DNA of 64,000 nucleotides from NCBI GenBank assembly GCA_050084515.1, contig CM114275.1:5146001-5210000 (forward strand), given 5' to 3'. This stretch comes from Blasia pusilla (taxonomy: Eukaryota > Marchantiophyta > Marchantiopsida > Blasiales). The position numbers and the translations under genes were made by a program. Under the pieces are notes generated by a model. That model searched no databases. It was not told the DNA's origin and saw only the letters and a program-made list of their open reading frames with translations. This document shows, one piece after another, positions 23,900 through 34,502 of the stretch; positions within the stretch are counted from its first letter, which is position 1; the number at the start of each line of letters is the position of its first letter.

Positions 23900-25300
23900 G
23901 TGCAAATAGGACAGCTGATGATAATCTTGACAGATCGGGAAAATCACTTATCGAGCTGGACAAGTGGTAAAACTCTGAGTAACGGTGAAAGTCGGCCTGG
24001 TTATCTCAGCACTCCTAAAATAGAACCGGTCCAATTTCCCATCACTAAGCCATTTTTACGCGCAGTGAACTATTAATTACATTTCCGTGGATGTTCAGAA
24101 CATCTAACAGATCGTCTGCACGTTCATGGCGGCAGCATCACCAAAGCTACCAAAGCGAATGGTACTGATGGTGTAGAACTTCAAACAGTATTGCAGACAT
24201 GTGCCTACAACTGAAGTTTTGCCGGCAAACGGTCTCATCTAGTTGATAGGACTTGTGCCCGAAGATGAGCGACGTCTAAATTCCGACAGCGGAAAGAATG
24301 ATTTATGCAGTATCAGTGACTTGCCCAAGGCCAGAAAAATGGTAGTACATCTTTGGGCATGTAAAGGTGCATGTCCAATAATAGCATGTGGCAGCAAGCT
24401 ATTGGGAATTAGGTGGTGGTGCAAAAGGCGGAGCGTACGCGAGAAGTCTGGTGCTTCACATCTCAATTTTTGCCACCTCAGCTACCGGAGGAACCAATTC
24501 CTATTCTCCATATGTGGCCGGCAGTCAACTGCACATCGTTGGGAGAAATTGCTTCTAGTGGAGAGATACTTTCAGATTGCACGGCCATTTCTCTCGGGAG
24601 CGTTCTTTCGAGGGAAAGCAGGGCAGCTGGCCGTTCCGAACTTCTTGTTGACGGACCGTCTTACTATCGGCACTAGTGGACTAAGAATTGTTGTAGTGGA
24701 CTAAGATTACATCCAACGGAATAGAAGAGACCACCTCTCGAATGCCACAGGAGACGAATTATCCTCTCTTGTCGAGGATAAGATGTGGAAAAGATATCTG
24801 CATCAAAGGTATGTTGGACTAGATTGGATCAAACCGACCTAGATCTATTCAACTTGACCCATTGAATCTGTCCTGAGCGACGGTGGCACAGGCGACGGAG
24901 AAATGTCTCCTCAATCGACCATATCAAAACAAAATAGAGACATGAGTATAACCGATGAGCAAGAATACGAGCCACACCCACCTGATCGCGGTTTGTTGCA
25001 AATCTTGCTTGGCTTTACTTCCTCATCAATGATTCTGCTAGAATGTTTCTTCTCCTTCTCTGAGTGATTGGCACTTAAGTAGAGCTCTACTAAGACAACA
25101 TTGGAAACGTAAATGTGAGTTGAGTACTCTCCAACACCATTTCCAAATCAAAATCAGCGGGCCCCAAAAGCTTGATGCAGGGAGCAGTGTTGAAGCTTAC
25201 CAGGTGAGAGTATGGAGCTGCGCTTTTGCAAAACCGTTGCCTTGCAAGAAAATCCATTGAGCACCTTCAATCTCTATTGGCAACCGGAACACTACAGAGA
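23900..25300. other. Region without recognised genes
   Basis: Open frames at 24243-24704 and 24413-24676 are moderately long but overlap each other and a minus-strand frame. I recognise no domain in any of them. No RNA gene or repeat is evident. Confidence 0.5.
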
Positions 25301-25310
25301 GAAATAGTGG

Positions 25311-25494
<184 letters not shown>

Positions 25495-25579
25495 CAACAG
25501 CGCAAGGCAAAGCACATCTCCAAACTGAAGAATAAGAGAGTGAGAAATTTCAGCCGCACGAAGCAAACGGAGCTCCAAA

Positions 25580-25692
25580 CAAGGCTCCAAAGCGTGGCCG
25601 CATCCCACATTAGAACGAGAGAATAGATCCGAACGCGGCTCCAAAGCGCGGCCGCACTATGCGACTAGAACGAGAGAATATATCCGTTTGAT
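25580..25692. repeat. Two-copy tandem repeat, ~57 bp
   Basis: The phrase ggctccaaagcg.ggccgca followed by agaacgagagaata.atccg occurs twice in direct succession with few differences. Confidence 0.8.
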
Positions 25693-25779
25693 CTACGGCT
25701 TGGATGTGTCGGGAAGAAAAAAAGCAGAGTACGTAACATTTCAAAAGCGGGAATTTTGAACTAAAAAAACCTACAAATC

Positions 25780-26149
25780 CCAATGTTCCAAATCCACATA
25801 CCTTGCCACATCAAATTCAACGTGTTACATAAGCTAGGGATTAAAAAATCATCCAATTTTTTCCAACCAAAAAATCAATCCAAGCCAAAAAAACCAAGAA
25901 AGTTTCTCAAAGAAGAAATCCAAGCCTAGGAACATAGAGACTTCAAATGACCGCCCATACATGGAGATTAAAGTCATAAACCCTAAAAATCGTCTCCCTT
26001 TTTGTTTAAGTATGGGAGCCATAATGACACATCTCAACCGTTGAAGTTTGCAAGGAATTTAATTGAAAAGCATCTCCCATGTTTCCACACAATCCAATGG
26101 TTGGAACAAAAGAAAATTCAATATGAACATGAAAATGAAACAAAGACTT
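25780..26149. repeat. Degenerate tandem repeat unit left of copy B
   Basis: Phrases such as gaaatccaagcctaggaacata, aaaccctaaaaa and atgaacatgaaaatgaaacaaagactt also occur in 34503-35270, on the other side of the retrotransposon. Copy B therefore inserted into a pre-existing array. The last four bases, ACTT (26146-26149), form the left target duplication. Confidence 0.8.
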
Positions 26150-26518
26150 TGTCATGACCATACGGATTATGTCGTAGAATATAGTGTGCTAGTAGAGGCC
26201 ATTCCTTATATAGGACCGCAGTGGCTTGGTAGAGATGCGGTTTCATACATAGGGTTGGGGGTTACTCAGTTGTGGGTGACTTTCCCAGTAGGGCCCGCTC
26301 TTAGGTTGGAGGATATAAGGTGGAGTGCACTCAAAGAACAGTCAGTTCTTTGAGTTGAGCCTGTTGCGTTAGGAGTTAGCCTTGGTAGTGAGTAGAGCTC
26401 TTGGCTATGGTGTTTCCCGCAAGCTTCGACCTAGATTCTCCCATCGTGGAGTGGGTTTGGCTCGATTGTATGTGATTGTATACGTGTTTTATGATAGTAG
26501 GTCTTTCACAGATTTCAG
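26150..26518 (+). repeat. 5' terminal repeat of copy B (B block only)
   Basis: This begins TGTCATGACC and is nearly identical to 34027-34393. It ends at gatttcag, after which the two copies diverge: here the leader begins (tgaaagaactgg), whereas at the 3' end the A block begins. The start coincides with the edge of the target duplication. Confidence 0.9.
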
Positions 26519-27990
26519 TGAAAGAACTGGACTAGATCGATGGTAGCTTCGATTGTAGATCAGTAGGATCTGATTAGGGCTGATTGTGTACTCAGCCGTG
26601 GATGTTAGTGGCTTGTGGCCTATCTTGGAGGTGTGAATCTGGTGCGTGGTTGGTTGGGAAAGAAGCGCCTTGCTGAGAGCTTTCCAACGCGCTTTAGATC
26701 GCCGGATTTCGTCAAGGGAGTTGGAAGTTATCAAGGATTGAAGATTCTGGTTCGTGTTTGACGGTTTTCTGATGTGGAGAGCTTGGAGTGCGGAAGCTTT
26801 GTTGGAGTTCATCCAGATCGGGTGAGAGGTTCGTGTTGCTACTTGTATTGTGATCTCATGTGAAGCTATCTACTTGAGTGTGTGGAGCGTTGCGGATTTC
26901 TGCGTGCATGTAACTTGGCGGAAGCGATGTCGGATTTGCGATTCTGGAGGTGTATGGACAGCAAGTTTGTCTGATTTTTAGCTCGGAATACAGAGCTTGG
27001 TTGTAGCTTATTTTTTGTGGAGAGATAGCTATGGTGGTCAATTGAATTCAGGTTGAAACAGATTTGATTTCGGTCACGGATTTGTGAAGTAATTGCTGAT
27101 CGAAATTTCGCGGACTAGCTCAAGGTCTGGCTATGGTGGACAGCGGATCGGAGGGTCTGGTTGGTTGGTGACTCATTCATTGTTGGAGACGCCTATCCCG
27201 TTGGGGGGTGCCTTGTTGGGCCTCTCTCCATAGCGAAGCATGGCGAAGCATGGCGAACGGGGCATGTCTCGGCGTTTCGAGGCTTCGAGGCAACTCGTGG
27301 TAGCTCGGGGCGAGTGGGCGTGAGAGGCGGAGTAAGGAGCAAGGAGCAAGCAAGCAAGCTTGCTTGCTTGGGTGTGAGGCAATTTTTGCAGGATTTGGGA
27401 TTTGAGTGTTGCATAACTAGTCACCCATCTTTGGGCTATTCTTCCTGGAGGACGCTTAACTGCTGAGTTCTTAACTATGCTAGTGTACACACTGTTGTAG
27501 CTCATTAGGTGCTCTTCGGAGAGCTGTTAGGCGCTTTATGCATCTTAGGTTTTTGGTTGATGTACCTCTAGCGCATAGTATGGTGTAGCCTCTCCATGCA
27601 AGTGATATTTTCAGGTGCTGCGAGTTCGACTAGCACGTCATCGACCCGCGGCGGAGTAGCTATTGCGTTAGAATTGTGTGGTGGGTTTTGTGGAGTCAGG
27701 GGGCAACACGTTTGGTGGATTGTGTTACCTTGATTTCCATTTGTGATTGGAGGGTTGTCGTTGGACTTCCTGTGTTTGGATCCCCTCCATCGATGCTTCT
27801 TGCTTGCGCGCCCATTGTTAGGGTTGACGCTGATTTCGAGTAGTGTTACTCTGTGCTACCGATAGTGAGGTGGAGTGATGACCGAGACCGTGGGAGGCTT
27901 CTTATGGTGATGACAGGTTAGGTTGCCTACACCCATAGCTAGTAGAGCTAGAATAGTATAGCGACATCGACGTCACTTGGTTATTTGGTG
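26519..27990 (+). other. Leader of copy B
   Basis: About 1.5 kb without a recognised domain separates the 5' repeat from gag. A conventional tRNA primer-binding site (TGG start next to the LTR) is not obvious at the junction. Confidence 0.5.
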
Positions 27991-29165
27991 GTGGTGCGGC
28001 ATCGGCGTTGGTCATCACGGAGCTGTCGGGTGGTCTAGTTGGGGACCGTGGTGCGGAAAGTGGTGGTTTCACACGGAGTGGATTTAGGTATCGGCTACCT
28101 TTTCCACTTCCGACGGTTGATGAAGAGGATGACGAGGGTGTTCCAAACACCGAGTCTTCTACGTTGTTATCGAGTGTTGCAGCTCCATTGATTTGGGACA
28201 TGGACGGTGGATATGGGGCCATGAAGGACCCATGACGATACTCGAGTGCAGTGGGCACCATTGAGTTGGGGGACTTCATGCAGGAGTTTGATACGTGGTG
28301 TGATATGCAGATGTTGCGGAACGCCACGTTGTTTACACCCTTCTTGGCTTGGAAGGGGTTGTTTCAGCACTTGGAAGGACCACCCATGGATGATTACCAT
28401 GAGTTTAGGAAGGAACATGTTGCTGAGATTGAGGCATGGAGACAATATTGGTCTCCAGGCTATGTGTCTATCACCCATGGTGGTATTGGTAGTAGTGCTC
28501 CTACTATGCTAGCTTGACCCGACATTGAGTGGAATGCAGTACGAGCCGGAGTGGGGATACGGTGGAGGTACTAGTGGGGGTACTAGTGGAGGTACTAGTG
28601 CCCCACCATCGCTCAGCCAGTTGCAGAGTTCTTTAAGAGGTTGAAGAAGAACTATCAGGAGTGAAGACGGAGAAGTTGAGGAATCTTCAGAATTTGAGCG
28701 AAAAGACTGGTGAGAGTCTTCGTGAGGCATACACTCGTATCGACGCTTGATTTCGATTACCCAGGGTGTGACCGAGGATCGAGCGATCGATTTTTGGTAT
28801 GGGATCTTGGAAAGAGATTTGCGCCGTAGGGTGCGTGATGCTACTCTTATGAGTGATGATTCACCCACATTGATCCATGTGTTTGCTCTATCTGAGAAGA
28901 TTGAGCTTAACATGGTGAAGGAGAGAGTGGTGACATCCGTATTGAAGAGGGGATACAACTACTACTTCGTGTTCAAAGACCCACCTCACGGTCTCGTAGT
29001 AGTGGTGGTGGTAGTAGTAGTGGGAGTCGTGGGGTACACACGACCTCACTCAGTCCTAGAGGGACACTTGCAGAGACCATTGCCTTCATTTGCTGCCTTG
29101 TGACAAGCGATCATGTTGGACATGTGGAGGTGATCATGTTAGGAAGTTTTGTCCCCAAGAGGATG
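27990..29165 (+). pseudogene. gag of copy B, frame-disrupted
   Basis: Pieces at 28008-28235, 28251-28517 and 28747-29103 give the matrix/capsid-like part (ELGDFMQEFDTWC, LEGPPMDDYHEF, LISITQGVTEDRAIDFWY). A CCHC knuckle, CWTCGGDHVRKFC, follows near 29115-29160 in another frame. Stops after MKDP and MLA and a frame change near 28660 break it. The product would form particles and bind the element RNA. Confidence 0.8.
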
Positions 29166-29199
29166 GGAGACGGACTTTGGAGGATGGGCCTCAGTCGGC

Positions 29200-30509
29200 C
29201 CCAACTCAGTGTGAATGAGGAGGAAGAGGAGGTCCCTATTCTTGCAGCAGTGGCATCCTCATCGTTGGATGTGCCACTTTGGAGTTCAGGCGGTGCACTA
29301 CGGCAGGAGGTTGATCGCCTAGTGCAGGAGGCTTGGTGTGAGGCTGTTATACCTCACGAGGAAGAGGAGGCCCCACGGAGGACTCCTACTTCTGGTCCAG
29401 TTGGGTTATACCCTTTGGATACTACACCCATTGTATGGCAGTATCCGCCGGAGGGCATTTGTGTGTTAGATCTCTTTGGTGGGATTAGCCTTTGGTTTGG
29501 GCTGCAATGTTGCAGCCGGTATTCTGTCTTGGAGATACGTGTATGTGGAGCGAGATGAGACGGCCCAGAGAGTCTCATCCCGACATATTGGTCAGTTGAT
29601 GCGGAGATATCCTGAGTTGTTGTCGCCATCAACTATTCGTGGGTACCAGCGTGCTTTACCATCACACATTGCATTGTTGGGGGCGCAGGACCTTGAGAGG
29701 GTTGGTCCTGTGGATTTGGTGATTGCTGGATGGCCATGTCGAAGTCACACGTCTTTGGTCGTGGTGAGGGATTACATGACCCTAGGTCTCGATTGTTTTG
29801 GGAGATGTTACGGGTGTTACGACATCTTCAGGTTCATCAGGCACGTGCTCTAGCTTACATTATGGAGAATGTTCCATTGTTGGGTGACACTCGGACCCGG
29901 ATGATGGCGAGTGTTCATGAGGTGCGGTCTTGGATTGGACCAGCGGTGTTGTTGGATGCAGCACAAGTTGGCTCGCGTGCACATCGTCCACGCTTGTGGT
30001 GGACAAACTTGTTGCCCAGGGAGGTTCTACGTCGAGCATATGATGTAGTGCAGCGGGATCCTTGCCTTACTGTGGATAGTATCTTGGATACTGGGCAACT
30101 TTCTCAGGTGGTGAGGGTTATTGATCGGTCACCCATGGCAGTGGTGAACCGTGTGGGCCAGCCTAGGATGACACTACCCACATTTGTGAGTTTTCCCTCG
30201 TCACATGCCTACAGAGAAGGTGGTCCGGGGCTTGTATGGGATTCTCATGTGCGACAGTTGGTGGAGCCTAACGCTGATGAGAGAGAGCGTGCGATGGGAT
30301 TTGCTCTTGGCGTGGCGGTTGATTCTATTTACGAGGCTTCACGACGTCATGTGTTGGGTCAGGCCATGGACCTGAATTGTTTGACTTGGATTTTGAGTCT
30401 TGGTATGGCGAGCAAAGATCGACTCGGACTATGTCGTGGGTCTTCCACCCCTTGTAATGAGCTCGATGGCTACGGGACAGTAGAGGCATCGGTGGGGCGA
30501 GGAGAGTAG
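29200..30509 (+). pseudogene. Retrotransposon C5-cytosine DNA methyltransferase (copy B), one frameshift
   Basis: The enzyme would transfer a methyl group from AdoMet to C5 of cytosine in DNA. Motif I (CVLDLFGGI, 29455-29487) binds AdoMet, motif IV (GWPC, 29728-29739) holds the catalytic Cys, and motif VI (ENV, 29865-29873) holds the catalytic Glu. Motif VIII-like HRPRLWWTN is near 29984-30010 and the C-terminal ERERAMGF near 30281-30303. The VLLDAAQVGSRAHRPRLWW stretch resembles the DNMT3/DRM class, and the motifs run in unpermuted order. A frame change just after motif IV separates 29200-29735 from 29735-30509. Acidic sequence (NEEEEEVP) precedes the domain. It sits where gag-pol polyproteins usually carry protease. 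Confidence 0.88.
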
Positions 30510-30571
30510 TATTTTGCATCCTTGGAGTAAATGGGATGTAATGGTGGGCATGTGGAGTTGGTTGCTCATCT

Positions 30572-32742
30572 TTGGTGGAGGAGTTATTTGCTCGAGATGA
30601 TGGTGTAGCTAAGGGTGTACCATCTTGTGAGGGGGTTGCGAGCGACCAATGGCATCGTCCTCTCCCTCTAGTGTGCCGGTGGAGGAGACTTGGGAGCCAT
30701 TACTTGGGCCCAAGCTTACGGAAGGTGAGAAACGACGCTGACGAGTTCCTACGTGCTTATAGGAGTTGTTTTGCCTTTAGCATGAAGGAGTTGGATTCTC
30801 TGGTTGGACCCGGTATACGGATTGATTTGGCTAGTGATACGCCAATCTTCCGTCGTCCCTACCGATATAGTGATATGGAGAGGGACCTGATTCAGAGTAG
30901 GACGTTGGACCTTTTGGAGGCTGGATTAGTGGAGTTGTCGCATGGAGAGTATGCATCGGCCCACTTTCATGCTGCTAAAAGGATATGCATGGCAACTACA
31001 CGGATAGGCGGATGTGTGGAGATTACCGTCCTATCAATCGGCAAACCAAGGCCGATAGGTATGCCATGCCTACACCTGAGGAGATCTTTGATGTGGTGGG
31101 ACAGGCAAAGATTTTCAGTACTTTGGATCTTCGGGCAGGATACCATCAATTGCCGATTCGAGAGAGTGACAAGGCCAAGACAGCATTTTCTCATGTCAAC
31201 TCTCATGGCAGGGATTGTTTGTACCAGTGGAAATTCTTACCCTTTGGGTTGAATAATGCACCTGCCGAGTTTCAGAGAGTGATGGACAAGATCCTAGCAA
31301 GGTTGGATTATGTTCGGTGTTACATTGATGATATCTTGGTGTTCAGTAACACGGTGGAGGAGCATCAGATACATTTGCAGATGGTGTTTGAGCGGTTGAA
31401 AGCTCATGGTCTACGTTTGCATCCAGGAAAGTGTAAGTTCTTCCATGAGGATGTTGAGTACTTGGGTCATGTGATCTATCCAAGTGGTTTAGGAGTTCAG
31501 CAAGCAAAGGTGGAGGCTATTGCACTTATTCCACGTGCGGTAGATGTGAGTAGAAATCGAGCATTCATGGGATTGGCGAACTACTATCGGAGGTATGTGA
31601 AGGGATTTAGTGTTATGGCAAAGCCTTTGAACCAATTGCTGAAATCAGATCAAGAGTGGCATTGGGGAGATGATCAGGAGAGAGCTTTTGTGGAGCTTAA
31701 GGCCCAATTGGTGGCGGCGCCTATCTTGAGGAGACCTATCAGAGGGCGCCCATTTCAGTTACACACTGATTGGAGTAGGTTAGGACTTGGAGCGGTGTTG
31801 AAACAACATGATGATGAGCACATGGAGTTTGTGGTGGCCTATGCAGCGGAGTCGCGCTATAGTTCATATGAGGGAGAGTGCTTAGCAATAGTGTGGGCTG
31901 TGGCACACTTTAGGTGTTACTTGTTTGGCACACACTTTACCCTTGTTACTGATCACCAGCTGCTCAAGTGGTTGATGGATTCTGACAAGCTTACAGGGAA
32001 GCTTGCACGGTGGGCTCTTATCTTACAGGAGTATGACTTCAAGGTGGTACATAGACCTGGAGTTGCCAACCTTGATGCTCATGGGTTGAGTAGGAACCCA
32101 TGTACTAGCCAAGAGGATACAACTGGGGCTAGATGGCATGGCGAGGTTGATGAGGAGATGGTGCCAGGTTGGCATGCATCCGCCTTTTTATGTTGGTTAG
32201 GGGTGGACTCTAGTATGGAGGATCACATGATATCTTACTCTAGTCAGAGGATAGATGGCCAGCCTTCAGATCCTAAGGTTGGAGATGGTGGTACGGATCA
32301 GCGTGATATTCATGATGATGCGTTAGTGTTGGAGTTCCTACGGACCAGTAGGGTGCCAGGCATAGTGAGTGCCAAGGAGCGAGACCGTGTTCTTCAGCGT
32401 GCTAAGAGGTATCGATTGGAGGGAACACATATTCTCCGCGTGTGGGAGGATGGTAGAGTACGAGTAGTGCCACATTTGGCTCAGAGAGAGCGCATTGTGC
32501 GACATGCCCATGAGGAGTTGGGATATTTTGGGATAAAGCGTACGTATAGCTTACTCCTTGGCCAGTATTGGTGGCGTGGCATGCACACTCAGGTGCAGAA
32601 GTTGGTGTCACGTTGTATGGTTTGTGACTGGGTGAGGGCATCATTCAATGCCCCTACACCACAATTACACCCCTTGCCTATTATGGGGTTGGGTTACTGT
32701 TGGAGTGTGGACTTTGCGGGACCGTTACCGTTGACTGTATGA
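30572..32742 (+). CDS. Reverse transcriptase-RNase H-integrase N-terminus (copy B)
   Basis: The main open frame is 30985-32742 (585 codons); the RT N-terminus (SDTPIFRRPYRYSDMERD) lies in another frame at 30770-30985. RT shows MPTPEEIFD, FSTLDLRAGYHQ, LPFGLNNAPAEFQ and the catalytic YIDD at 31321-31332. RNase H shows FQLHTDWSRLGLGAVLKQ and YEGECLAIVWAV. The integrase zinc-binding part reads HAHEELGYFG then CMVC; a Tyr stands where copy A has His. The frame ends at TGA 32740-32742 just after the first integrase catalytic Asp (VDFAGPLP). Confidence 0.92.
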
Positions 32743-33744
32743 CATCATCGATATGTGTTGGTGATGGTGGAGCACTTCTCCAAATGGATTGAGTTGGTGG
32801 CATTACCGGACAAGGCAAGTGAGGGAACGGCGTATGCGTTTCTTGATAGAGTGCTTAGTCATTTTGGTGCACCAGCTGAAGTGCTGACCAACCAGGGTAT
32901 AGAGTTTCAGGGTGAGTTTCAGGTCTTGTGTGACAAGGCGTTGATTGATCATCGGACCACGTCTCGAGATCATCCAGAGGCGGATGGTTTGGCTGAGCGT
33001 GTGGTTCGGCAGTGAAGAGGGCATTGCGCAAGTATGGCCTCTGAAGGGCATCTTGGAGCAGGATATTCGGTTGCCATGGTTAGCCATGGGGTATAGGTTC
33101 GATCGCCAAGCATCCTTGGCTTCCTTTTCACCTTATTTTACGTTATCGGCCGAGATCCGGACTTGCCAAAGCAACAATTGGTCGGGGAGTCTAGTGAGGT
33201 GGTGAACCTTGATGACCCAAAGATGTGGATGAGAGTGTGTTCTTAGCGGGCGAGCTCTTTCGGAGAGTTATGCCACGACCTTTGAGAATCTTGCCATTGC
33301 TCAACACAGGGGATACGTTGCGGTATGCAACCATTCGGGTGGAGGTTATCGACCATCGATTCGTAGGTTCCATGTGGGGACTATGTCTATTTGCAGCAGA
33401 TTGCACCGACAACGTTGGATGTGACGGCAGCCGCACTATTTTACGAAAGTCTTGCGCGAGGTGTTAGCTTCTGGAGTTCTCATGTTGGAGGGTCGTGATG
33501 GAGTTGTTTGGAAGGACCATGTGCGTAATTATGCGCCATGTCATCTTCCAAATGTGGATGGTATTGTTGACCCAAGCTTAGCCATGATCCTTGCTAGCTT
33601 GAGGTGCATGTTGTGTGGGTCTGCTGGTAACGCAGCTCGTATGTTGGTGTGTGATCGATGTTCTAGGGGTTGGCACATGATGTGTTTGACTCCACGTATG
33701 GATGTTGTTCCTACTCGAAGGTGGGTTTGTCCTCGATGTACTTA
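32743..33744 (+). pseudogene. Integrase core, C-terminal domain and PHD finger (copy B)
   Basis: The catalytic core continues past the stop (YVLVMVEHFSKWIELV). The second catalytic Asp is replaced by Asn (TNQG, codon 32890-32892), whereas copy C has TDQG. The third acidic residue is kept in DGLAERVV. A frame change follows near 33013, and the C-terminal region is scattered over frames. The final piece ends with a C4HC3 PHD finger (33600-33744): CMLC, CDRC, GWHMMC, CPRC. PHD fingers bind histone H3 tails; here one occupies the position where many plant Ty3/gypsy integrases carry a chromodomain. The stop directly follows the last Cys-Thr. Confidence 0.88.
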
Positions 33745-33903
33745 GGAGAGGTAGATGACTTGATCTTTGCATGATATGGATTACAGATGTGCGACTAACG
33801 ATGGGGCAACCTAGCACCCGGCCTTCTGATTCGGGCACCCAAGAAGGTGTATAGCATGTAGTAGATGTATAGGGCTACCTGGGAGTTAGAAGGACCTAAC
33901 CGC

Positions 33904-33919
33904 CAGTTAGGGGGGCGAG
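33904..33919 (+). promoter_or_regulatory. Candidate polypurine tract of copy B
   Basis: The purine-rich agttaggggggcgagt lies directly before the first A block. A matching ttggggggcga lies before the A block of copy C. In LTR elements this tract primes plus-strand synthesis at the 3' LTR edge. Confidence 0.6.
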
Positions 33920-33920
33920 T

Positions 33921-34024
33921 TGTGGTACACTTGTGTTTGTGGATGCTCTCGTCTATGTTATGTATGTATGTGAGTATGGTATGTCAGCGATGTATGTTGT
34001 ATGACGATGTGGATTCGCACGACA
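33921..34024 (+). repeat. A block, first copy (copy B)
   Basis: A 104-bp TG...CA segment identical or nearly so to 34395-34498. It is related to the 126-bp A blocks at 36764-36889 and 49690-49815, which share gcgatgtatgttgt and cacgaca or tacgaca ends. Confidence 0.85.
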
Positions 34025-34026
34025 AC

Positions 34027-34498
34027 TGTCATGACCATACGGATTATGTCGTAGAGTATAGTGTGCTAGTAGAGGCCATTCCTTATGTAGGACCGTAGTG
34101 GCTTGGTAGAGATGCGATTTCATACATAGGGTTGGGGTTACTCGCTAGTGGTGACTTTCCCAGTAGGGCCCGCTCTTAGGTTGGAGGATATAAGGTGGAG
34201 TGCACTCAAAGAACAGTCAGTTCTTTGAGTTGAGCCTATTGCGTTGGGAATTAGCCTTGGTAGTGAGTAGAGCTCTTGGCTATGGTGTTTCCCGCAAGCT
34301 TCGACCTAGATTCTCCCATCGTGGAGTAGGTTTGGCTCGATTGTATGTGATTGTATACGTGTTTTATGACAGTAGGTCTTTCACGGATTTCAGTTGTGGT
34401 ACACTTGTGTTTGTGGATGCTCTCGTCTATGTTATGTATGTATGTGAGTATGGTATGTCAGCGATGTATGTTGTATGACGATGTGGATTCGCACGACA
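34027..34498 (+). repeat. 3' terminal B+A unit of copy B
   Basis: A second B block (34027-34393) is followed at gatttcag by a second A block (34395-34498). The unit starts TGTC and ends GACA and is followed by the duplicated ACTT. The two bases AC separate it from the preceding A block, giving gacaACtgtc. Confidence 0.85.
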
Positions 34499-34502
34499 AC
34501 TT

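Larger units (their letters stand above)
26150..34498 (+). mobile_element. Ty3/gypsy retrotransposon with DNA methyltransferase and PHD finger (copy B)
   Basis: The order is 5' repeat (B block), leader, gag with zinc knuckle, cytosine methyltransferase, reverse transcriptase, RNase H, integrase, PHD finger, G-rich tract, A block, B block, A block. RT before integrase places it in Ty3/gypsy. ACTT flanks both sides (26146-26149 and 34499-34502). The empty site is recognisable in neighbouring repeat units as caaagacttggaacattcc. Frame changes and stops in gag, methyltransferase and integrase mean this copy is not autonomous, although RT-RNase H is open for 585 codons. Methyltransferase-bearing retrotransposons are known from charophytes and dinoflagellates. 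No separate protease motif was found. Confidence 0.92.

Noticed and set aside
24243-24704. 153-codon plus-strand frame
   Set aside because: No domain was recognised, other frames overlap it, and no splice or start context supports it; left as unassigned sequence.
29200-30509. A host DRM-type methyltransferase gene
   Set aside because: DRM enzymes have circularly permuted motifs. Here the order is I to X, and the domain is continuous with gag and RT in two separate element copies.
28200-30600. An aspartic protease domain in copy B
   Set aside because: I looked for a D(T/S)G motif with suitable flanks between gag and RT and found none I could support; the methyltransferase occupies that place.
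33600-33744. A chromodomain at the integrase end
   Set aside because: Cys and His spacing fits a C4HC3 PHD finger, and no chromodomain aromatic pattern was seen.
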